Assembly: GCA_025453925.1 (NCBI GenBank)
Contig: JALOPK010000153.1
Coordinates: 1-7,755 of the forward strand
Source of the DNA: Candidatus Eiseniibacteriota bacterium
GTDB lineage: Bacteria > JAFGKV01
Reading direction: 5' to 3'
Length of the DNA: 7,755 bases
In this document: piece after piece, positions 1-5,042 of the stretch
Layout of the letters: every line of letters starts with the position of its first letter
How positions within the stretch are numbered: the stretch's first letter is position 1
Translations under genes and position numbers: made by a program
Notes under the pieces: generated by a model
Databases searched by the model: none
What the model was told of the DNA's origin: nothing
Seen by the model: the letters and a program-made list of their open reading frames with translations, nothing else

Positions 1-318
1 CAGGTCGCGCCCCGTGGGGGTCGCGCCGAACAGGAGGATCTGCGGATGATGGGATCTCACGAGTTCGGTCACGACTCGCGCATACGGGAGGGTCTGGTAC
101 TCTCCCAGCACCCCGTCGTCTGCGGCGTACACGGTGTCAGCTCCATGGGCGATGAGCACGGAGGAGAGGTGGGCAACGCGCTCACCCAGCAAGAGCGCCT
201 CGAGCTTGACGCCGAGCCCGTCAGCGAGAACACGCCCTCTGCCAAGAAGCTCGAGACTGCATTCCTCGAGATGCCCCCCGTCCTGTTCGGCGAATACCCA
301 GACGTTACCTTTGTTCAT
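1..318 (-). CDS. etfA: Electron transfer flavoprotein alpha subunit, N-terminal part (3' end outside window)
   Basis: EtfA pairs with EtfB to form the soluble FAD-containing heterodimer that passes electrons between dehydrogenases and membrane or ferredoxin acceptors. I translated 106 codons from the ATG at 318; the frame is still open at base 1, so about two thirds of the gene, including the C-terminal FAD-binding domain, is missing. The visible part matches the family's N-terminal domain: it opens MNKGNVWVFAEQDGGHL, continues with SLELLGRGRVLADGLG near residues 21-36, then LLLGERV, HGADTVY at about 58-64, and ILLFGATPTGRDL at 94-106, the conserved segment that normally runs on into LAPR. 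It starts 18 bp after the etfB stop and has its own strong ribosome binding site, so the two are surely one transcription unit. There is no N-terminal ferredoxin domain of the kind found in some clostridial EtfA proteins. The family assignment is firm; the physiological partner cannot be read from this fragment. Confidence 0.95.
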   Translation of the reverse strand, partial: MNKGNVWVFAEQDGGHLEECSLELLGRGRVLADGLGVKLEALLLGERVAHLSSVLIAHGADTVYAADDGVLGEYQTLPYARVVTELVRSHHPQILLFGATPTGRDL

Positions 319-324
319 GAATTC

Positions 325-330
325 TCCTCC
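325..330 (-). promoter_or_regulatory. Shine-Dalgarno site of etfA
   Basis: The minus strand reads GGAGGA, followed by six bases (GAATTC) and the ATG of etfA. It lies wholly in the 18-bp gap after the etfB stop and fixes the etfA start. Confidence 0.85.
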
Positions 331-336
331 GGCGCA

Positions 337-1209
337 CTAGCTCAGGACGTGCTCGGTGATCAGTTCCTCGACGAGAGCGGATATCCCTGCCTGCGTCGGC
401 TCGACCCTCTTGACCTCCCGGGGAGAGATGACAACGCTGGCCACCCTCTTCACCCAGGTGGGCGACCCCGCCATTCCGCATCTGTTGGGCTCCGCGCCGA
501 TCATGTCAACCCCCCACTCCTCGATGAGTAACCCCTTGTCTCCCAGCGCGCTGGTCTCCAGGTAGTCCTCCGTGGAGGCCATCAACTCGGTCTGGGTCCG
601 CGCTTTCTTGTAGGTCATGATGCGGCGCACGCTGGGAGGTCGCGGGCGATTGGCCGTGGAAACGATGGTAAGGAGGACGGGAAGCGTCGAGCGGACGATG
701 CGGGTTCCCCGATCCGTGGTGCGGGACACCACGATCGTTCCCTCGCCGAGCTCGACCACGCGGTCCACATAGGTCACTTGGGGGATTCCCAGCTTCTCGG
801 CGATCTGGGGGCCAACCTGGGCGGTATCGCCATCGATCGCCTGCCGTCCGCACAGCACGATATCAGGAGTACCCAGCGTGGCGACGGCCCGCGCCAACGC
901 ATAGGATGTCGCCAGCGTGTCGGCTCCGGCAAAGAGCCGGTGGGTGAGCAGGATCACGCGATCGGCTCCGCGGTACAACGCATCGCGCAGCAGTTCAGCC
1001 GCCCCCGGGGGGCCCATGCTGACCACGGTGATGTGCCCACCGTGCTGGTCGCGCAGACAAAGCGCCATCTCCAGGGCGTTGAGATCCTCCGGGTTGAAGA
1101 TGGCGGGGAGGGCGCCTCGGTTGACGGTACCGTCCGGTTTCATCGCCTCCCCGGTGATATTGGCGGTGTCCGGCACTTGTTTCGCAAGCACGACTATCCG
1201 AAGCGACAT
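337..1209 (-). CDS. etfB: Electron transfer flavoprotein beta subunit, long form with bifurcating-type motifs
   Basis: This is the 290-residue partner of EtfA. It opens with MSLRIVVLAKQVPDT, the classic EtfB beginning, followed by IFNPEDLNALEMAL at 37-50. The nucleotide-binding signature is GRQAIDGDTAQVGPQ at 121-135. Human-type EtfB has a DDD-NQT version of this motif and binds AMP, whereas the DGDTAQVGP form is the one I associate with clostridial and Acidaminococcus bifurcating ETFs, where this site holds a second FAD. A beta-signature-like stretch ends in STLPVLLTIV near 174-183. The C-terminal part contains RCGMAGSPTWVKRV at 243-256, again reminiscent of the long or bifurcating branch. 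At 290 residues it is longer than the roughly 250-264 of common EtfB. I chose the ATG at 1209 over an in-frame ATG at 1257, because the 1209 start has an AGGAG site and directly precedes the conserved KQVPDT strand, while the longer version would overlap the upstream gene. Family identity is certain; bifurcation is inferred. Confidence 0.95.
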   Translation of the reverse strand: MSLRIVVLAKQVPDTANITGEAMKPDGTVNRGALPAIFNPEDLNALEMALCLRDQHGGHITVVSMGPPGAAELLRDALYRGADRVILLTHRLFAGADTLATSYALARAVATLGTPDIVLCGRQAIDGDTAQVGPQIAEKLGIPQVTYVDRVVELGEGTIVVSRTTDRGTRIVRSTLPVLLTIVSTANRPRPPSVRRIMTYKKARTQTELMASTEDYLETSALGDKGLLIEEWGVDMIGAEPNRCGMAGSPTWVKRVASVVISPREVKRVEPTQAGISALVEELITEHVLS

Positions 1210-1217
1210 CGAGCATT

Positions 1218-1223
1218 CTCCTG
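1218..1223 (-). promoter_or_regulatory. Shine-Dalgarno site of etfB
   Basis: The minus strand reads CAGGAG, eight bases before the ATG at 1209. It fills most of the 14-bp gap after the FG-GAP gene's TAA stop. It decides the start, arguing against the ATG at 1257 inside the upstream gene. Confidence 0.85.
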
Positions 1224-2942
1224 TTAATTGGCTTCTTGCGTTGATGCGATTGTCCAACGGACGCCGGTGGCGAAGTCGAACTCACCGACGCGCGGGGAAC
1301 GCATGAGCTCCTGATCGGCAGCATTGACCGCCATGACCAGATAACACCAATTCACCGCTGGGTCACAGACACCATTGATCGTGCTCCAGGTCGACACGTT
1401 TGGTCTGAGAACCGCGACTCTGTGCAGGAAATCGGGGGCCTGCCCGGGCGCGAAATGTGGGTGGTCGGGCGCGCCAAACACCCAGTATGCGCCAGCGCCG
1501 GGGTAAGGAGTCCACCCCAGAGTGAGCACCCCGGCCTGGAGAGACACCCTCAGCTGCATCGGCACGAAAGACCCTCCAGACAGGCAATACCCGGAGGCGA
1601 GGCTTCCGTAGAGACCCTGCGTGCCGGCAAGGACCTCGGCCAGCTCATCACCATCGACATCGGGCATGGAATCGACGAAGTAGAGGCGGCGCCCGGCGGC
1701 GAAGGTGCCGAGCACCGCCCCGTCGGTTCCCCGCACGACGTACACCTTCGTGTCGAACGACCCTGCCACCACGTCTTGGCGACCATCGCCGTCAAGGTCG
1801 TCAATCGCCGCGACAGTCCACACGTCGCCGCCGTTGACGGTCCCGGTGGGCGTGCTCCACAGGGTCGCCCCATCGCTCCCGTTGAGGCACAGTATGGCAT
1901 TTTCCCACCATCCGATAGCCACCTCCGGGACGCCGTCGCCGTTCTGATCCTCCAGCGGCGATAGTTTCATGATCGAGTCACCGACGTTCCGCGTCCACAG
2001 GGGGCCACCATCAACTCCCGAACAGCAACGCACCATCCCGGTGGACGAACCCGCCAGCACTTCGGGGATGCTGTCGCCGTTCAGATCAGGCATCGCCGCC
2101 ACAGTGCGTACCACGCCTCCCATGTGGACGCTCCAGATCTCGCGAGATCCAGGCCAGGAGGCGGCGCCGTGCAGGCAGAACACGCGATCATCCTCGTAGT
2201 TCGCGCCGTTCCCCGCCGCCACGTCAGGGATGTTGTCGCCATCCACGTCGCCCACCACCGCCACGGCCATGAAACCATCGTCCGCTCCAAACGACCACAC
2301 AATCGAGGCTGCGCCCGCTGAGGCGCCATCCACGCAGAATATCGAGTTGGCATCGGCTCCGACAGCCGCGAGGGCCTCCGGAACTCCGTCATTGGTGATG
2401 TCGACGAACGGAGCCACCTGATAGACCCAGCCGGACGGAGGAACGTCATACGTGTCCAGAACCCAGAGGGAATCGCCGGTGACTCCCGACCGGGCATAGA
2501 AGGACCGCCCACCCCACGCGGTCCCGTAGAGCACGTCGGGAATGTCATCGGCATTCATGTCCGCCGCCGTCGCCAGGCACCCCGGTCCGTACCCTCCTCC
2601 GCCCGAGATGCCCTGCTGGGAGTCCACCGACCACAGCACGGTTGGCGTCCCCTGGCTGCTCCCCGCCACACAGACCAAGTCGTCGAAGTCGTACCCCGCG
2701 TCATACACGGTGAAGACCACGTCGGGTATGCCGTCCGCGTCGACATCCCCAACGGATCGGATGCAGTTCACGTCACCGTTGTCCTCGGGCGCGGTGAACT
2801 CCCAGATCGCACTTCGGGATTGGCCCGGCTGCAGCGAGGCCGTGAGGTTCTCCGATGCGCGATGCCGCAGTACCGCACGGTCCAGGTCGGCCGCCCCGGT
2901 GACGGCCGACAGCAGCATCATGCAGAGAACCGGGGTACGCAC
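1224..2942 (-). CDS. Secreted FG-GAP/VCBS-repeat beta-propeller protein with FN3-like C-terminal domain
   Basis: A 572-residue exported protein of unknown specific role. The first 18 residues (MRTPVLCMMLLSAVTGAA) look like a short Sec signal peptide cleaved near A18. The body holds eight calcium-loop motifs of DxDxDG type, beginning at about residues 66, 128, 181, 232, 286, 332, 382 and 428; most continue as IPDV or VPEV. Spacing of 46-62 residues fits one loop per blade of a roughly eight-bladed propeller. Between loops are LW...G and CLNGSDG-like strands resembling PQQ-type propeller repeats. The last loop (DVDGDELAE) is degenerate. Residues about 462-557 form an FN3-like domain (LTLGWTPYPGAGAYWVFG) with a cysteine pair at 526 and 533, and end near RVGEFDF, a style I associate with surface proteins of FCB-type bacteria. 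The start is a GTG with a well-placed ribosome binding site. Such proteins usually bind ligands or build the cell surface, but no enzyme motif is visible. The stop is 14 bp before etfB, suggesting shared transcription. Confidence 0.9.
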   Translation of the reverse strand: MRTPVLCMMLLSAVTGAADLDRAVLRHRASENLTASLQPGQSRSAIWEFTAPEDNGDVNCIRSVGDVDADGIPDVVFTVYDAGYDFDDLVCVAGSSQGTPTVLWSVDSQQGISGGGGYGPGCLATAADMNADDIPDVLYGTAWGGRSFYARSGVTGDSLWVLDTYDVPPSGWVYQVAPFVDITNDGVPEALAAVGADANSIFCVDGASAGAASIVWSFGADDGFMAVAVVGDVDGDNIPDVAAGNGANYEDDRVFCLHGAASWPGSREIWSVHMGGVVRTVAAMPDLNGDSIPEVLAGSSTGMVRCCSGVDGGPLWTRNVGDSIMKLSPLEDQNGDGVPEVAIGWWENAILCLNGSDGATLWSTPTGTVNGGDVWTVAAIDDLDGDGRQDVVAGSFDTKVYVVRGTDGAVLGTFAAGRRLYFVDSMPDVDGDELAEVLAGTQGLYGSLASGYCLSGGSFVPMQLRVSLQAGVLTLGWTPYPGAGAYWVFGAPDHPHFAPGQAPDFLHRVAVLRPNVSTWSTINGVCDPAVNWCYLVMAVNAADQELMRSPRVGEFDFATGVRWTIASTQEAN

Positions 2943-2950
2943 GGTGGTTG

Positions 2951-2956
2951 CTCCTC
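2951..2956 (-). promoter_or_regulatory. Shine-Dalgarno site of the FG-GAP gene, supporting a GTG start
   Basis: The minus strand reads GAGGAG, eight bases before the GTG at 2942. In-frame ATG codons occur only seven residues later, inside the signal peptide, so this site selects the GTG. Confidence 0.8.
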
Positions 2957-2960
2957 TTCC

Positions 2961-2974
2961 CTCTCAACCGAGAG
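2961..2974 (-). promoter_or_regulatory. Small hairpin just upstream of the FG-GAP ribosome binding site
   Basis: The minus strand reads CTCTC-GGTT-GAGAG, a perfect 5-bp stem with a 4-base loop, four bases before the Shine-Dalgarno site. There is no T-run after it, so it is not a typical intrinsic terminator. It might shape translation of the leader, or be chance. Confidence 0.3.
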
Positions 2975-3000
2975 ATCAACGGCTCAGGTCAACGCACGAT

Positions 3001-3029
3001 AGGATAGAGAGCCGGATGACGGTTCACAA
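3001..3029 (-). promoter_or_regulatory. Possible sigma70-type promoter for the FG-GAP-etfB-etfA unit
   Basis: On the minus strand TTGTGA (3029-3024) and TATCCT (3006-3001) are separated by exactly 17 bases. Each matches the consensus hexamer at four of six positions. It sits in the 103-bp gap after ktrB and would give a leader of roughly 50 bases before the GTG start. Housekeeping promoter consensus in this lineage is unknown, so this is only a plausible placement. Confidence 0.3.
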
Positions 3030-3045
3030 GCAGGGCGTGGCGGCA

Positions 3046-4866
3046 CTACCCAACGATCACGTCTCCCGACGGATAGCGGTATCGTCCGCTCGGCCTCGAT
3101 TGACCCACCGAAAGCGCCAGTGCTAGCGGGCCGACCCGGCCAACGAACATGAGGGCGATCAAGACGAGTTTCGCCTCGACACACAGCAGGGGGGTGATAC
3201 CGGTGCTGAGCCCGACGGTCCCCAGGGCGGATGTCGCCTCGAACAGCAACTGCATCGCCGGGCGAGGCTCGATGACCAGCAACAGGAACACACCCAGGAA
3301 GAGCGTCCCCAGGTAGGCGAGAGTGATGGCGACCGCCTTTTGGAATAGCGAATCGGGCAGGTCGCGACCGAAGGCCTCGAGTCGGCCTCGGGAGGAGACC
3401 AGCGATCGGAGCGAGAGCACGAGCGATGCCGCGGTGGTGGTTTTGATTCCGCCACCGGTGCCCCCGGGGCACGCCCCTATGATCATGAGGGCACATACCG
3501 CGAAGAGGAGGGCGGGGGCGAAGCGGCCGAACGGGAGGGAATTGAAACCGGCGGTCCGGGTCGTGACTGACTGGAAGTATGCATGGGCGATCTTATCACC
3601 GAAGGGCAGCTCCCGCATGGTGTTGTCATATTCGCCGAAGAAAACGAGAATCGCACCTCCGACTATGAGAAAGGCGGTGGTCACCAACCCGAGACGGGTG
3701 TGGAGCGAGAGTCCCCTCCAGCCCCCCGGTCTACGGCGCATCACCCGCTCATGGCCATTGGGGTCAAACCCTCCCGCGGTCGTGCCTCTCGATGCGCGAC
3801 GGCCCAACAGCGCGCCGGAAAGGTCATGCAGAATGGGGAATCCAAGGCCCCCGCCGATGATGAGCACGGAGACCGTGATGAGAGCGGGAATGGTGGCGCG
3901 CTCGAGGCTGTCGGGCCAGAGCGAGAACCCGGCATTGCAGAAGGCAGAAACCGCGTGGAACAACCCGACGAACACCTTTCCCGACCCGCTGGGCGAAGCC
4001 GGCCCCGGGAATACGACGAGAAGCCCCCACCCAATCACCTCGAACACCAGAGTGGCCACGGCGATGAAGCGAACCATGCGGAACACGTCCACACGTTCCG
4101 TGCCACCCATTACTTGCATGAGGGCCTCGCGTTGCCTCGCGCTGGGCGGTCTGAGGATCGCAATGAGGGAAAGCGACAGGGTCATCGTCCCGAGGCCGCC
4201 GATCTGCATCAGGGCGAGTATGATCCAGTGACCGAACGAGCTGAAGTGGGTGGGTGTGTCTCTCACGGCTAACCCGGTCACGCACGTCGCCGAGGTCGCG
4301 GTGAACGCTGCATCCACGAAAGATGTCGGTGAACCATCCCGGCTGGCGATGGGAAGGGCCAGGGCAATCGTCCCCACAGCGATGACGATCGCAAACGAGA
4401 GGGGCGCCAGACGAGCCGCCCCGGCCTCAACCCTCGCGATCAGCCGTTCCCGGAGAACCCGCCCACCCGTCGATGACGCGAGATGGACGACCTGGCCTGC
4501 CAGGAGCGGAAGCCGGTGGTCGCCGCCGAGGCTCCACTCCATGGCAGACACTACGGCAAGCACGCCCTCCACTCCCCCGGCGTAGCGCCGGAACCTTCGT
4601 GTCGGGGGGAGAAACCGGATGACGGCGCCCAGCAGAAGGGCGGCGAGAGCCCCGGCATCGAGGCCCGTCGCCAGCGTCGCGCACCAGCGGGGGAGGTCGT
4701 GCTGCATTCCCCGCTCCCACATCCATGCGGCCCACACCCACACCGCAAGGAGCAGAAGGAAGCGGCGAGAGAATCTCCGCAGTGAATCGAAGCGGTTGTG
4801 TTCACCGGGAGACGGGGTGATGCGCCGCAGGACCCCGGGGGGCAAACGTCTCATCACGTGCGTCAT
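3046..4866 (-). CDS. ktrB: KtrB/TrkH-type potassium uptake channel subunit with N-terminal extension
   Basis: This 606-residue inner-membrane protein belongs to the TrkH/KtrB/HKT superfamily, which moves potassium (with sodium in Ktr systems) through one pore made of four M1-P-M2 repeats. All four P-loops are visible, with filter glycines at G198 (CVTGL), G313 (NAGFS), G440 (TAGFN) and G552 (TVGLS). The glycine-rich gating loop of the third repeat is CPGGTGGGIKTTT at about 466-478. The C-terminus (GRVGPLALALS near 576-586, then RYPSGDVIVG) is KtrB-like rather than like E. coli TrkH. KtrB is normally about 450 residues; here about 150 extra N-terminal residues include hydrophobic stretches near 36-48 and 68-86, so two added membrane helices are likely. 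No KtrA/TrkA regulatory subunit is encoded in this window. The ATG at 4866 lacks a strong Shine-Dalgarno site, with only GAGA nearby, and an alternative ATG four codons later is no better. Function is confident; transport specificity and partner are inferred. Confidence 0.93.
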   Translation of the reverse strand: MTHVMRRLPPGVLRRITPSPGEHNRFDSLRRFSRRFLLLLAVWVWAAWMWERGMQHDLPRWCATLATGLDAGALAALLLGAVIRFLPPTRRFRRYAGGVEGVLAVVSAMEWSLGGDHRLPLLAGQVVHLASSTGGRVLRERLIARVEAGAARLAPLSFAIVIAVGTIALALPIASRDGSPTSFVDAAFTATSATCVTGLAVRDTPTHFSSFGHWIILALMQIGGLGTMTLSLSLIAILRPPSARQREALMQVMGGTERVDVFRMVRFIAVATLVFEVIGWGLLVVFPGPASPSGSGKVFVGLFHAVSAFCNAGFSLWPDSLERATIPALITVSVLIIGGGLGFPILHDLSGALLGRRASRGTTAGGFDPNGHERVMRRRPGGWRGLSLHTRLGLVTTAFLIVGGAILVFFGEYDNTMRELPFGDKIAHAYFQSVTTRTAGFNSLPFGRFAPALLFAVCALMIIGACPGGTGGGIKTTTAASLVLSLRSLVSSRGRLEAFGRDLPDSLFQKAVAITLAYLGTLFLGVFLLLVIEPRPAMQLLFEATSALGTVGLSTGITPLLCVEAKLVLIALMFVGRVGPLALALSVGQSRPSGRYRYPSGDVIVG

Positions 4867-4966
4867 TCAGTCTCGCATTCTAGAATGATGCGGAAGCATT
4901 CGCGCAGGCGAGGCCCTACGAACCCACCCCGCCTTTGGGGCCGGATCCACCCCTCCCTGGGAATGC
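4864..4966. repeat. Cluster of CATTC/GAATG pentamers upstream of ktrB, with a 12-bp palindrome
   Basis: On the plus strand CATTC occurs at 4864-4868, 4876-4880 and 4897-4901, and its complement GAATG at 4883-4887 and 4961-4965. The second CATTC and first GAATG form the perfect palindrome CATTCTAGAATG at 4876-4887. Two same-direction copies are 21 bp apart, about two helical turns. Three copies extend to the hexamer GCATTC/GAATGC. This could be an operator array controlling ktrB, but no regulator is known and chance is possible. Confidence 0.35.
4877..4882 (-). promoter_or_regulatory. Possible -10 element giving a nearly leaderless ktrB transcript
   Basis: The minus strand reads TAGAAT, five of six matches to the -10 consensus, ending ten bases before the ktrB ATG. 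A start six to eight bases downstream would leave a leader of only a few bases, which fits the lack of a strong Shine-Dalgarno site. No convincing -35 hexamer lies 17 bases upstream, and the element is part of the palindrome described nearby. Confidence 0.2.
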
Positions 4967-5042
4967 GTACGGGGAGTATGCACGATCACATGGGAATCAC
5001 TTGATGAACATGCACTCTCGACTCGAGCCCCGCCGCGGAAGC

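Noticed and set aside
46-531. Plus-strand reading frame of 161 codons over the etfA/etfB junction
   Set aside because: It is antisense to two conserved ETF genes, has no recognisable domain, and is expected by chance in GC-rich DNA.
1210-1257. Longer EtfB starting at the ATG at 1257
   Set aside because: The extra 16 residues overlap the FG-GAP coding end, are not part of the EtfB fold and lack a ribosome binding site, whereas the start at 1209 has one.
1636-2747. Possible DNA-level tandem repeat or CRISPR-like array in the FG-GAP gene
   Set aside because: The periodicity is at protein level (calcium loops); spacing varies from 46 to 62 codons and nucleotide identity between units is low.
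3323-4272. Long plus-strand frames (up to 302 codons) opposite ktrB
   Set aside because: They have low-complexity Arg/Pro/Ser-rich composition and no family resemblance. The minus strand carries a complete channel protein with all expected motifs.
4927-4940. CCCC-GCCTTT-GGGG inverted repeat as a terminator between the barrel gene and ktrB
   Set aside because: The stem is only four base pairs and is not followed by a T-run on the minus strand.
5017-5027. CTCGACTCGAG near-palindrome just after the barrel gene stop
   Set aside because: The arms are separated by one base, so it cannot form a hairpin. As an isolated short inverted repeat in GC-rich DNA it has no supporting context.
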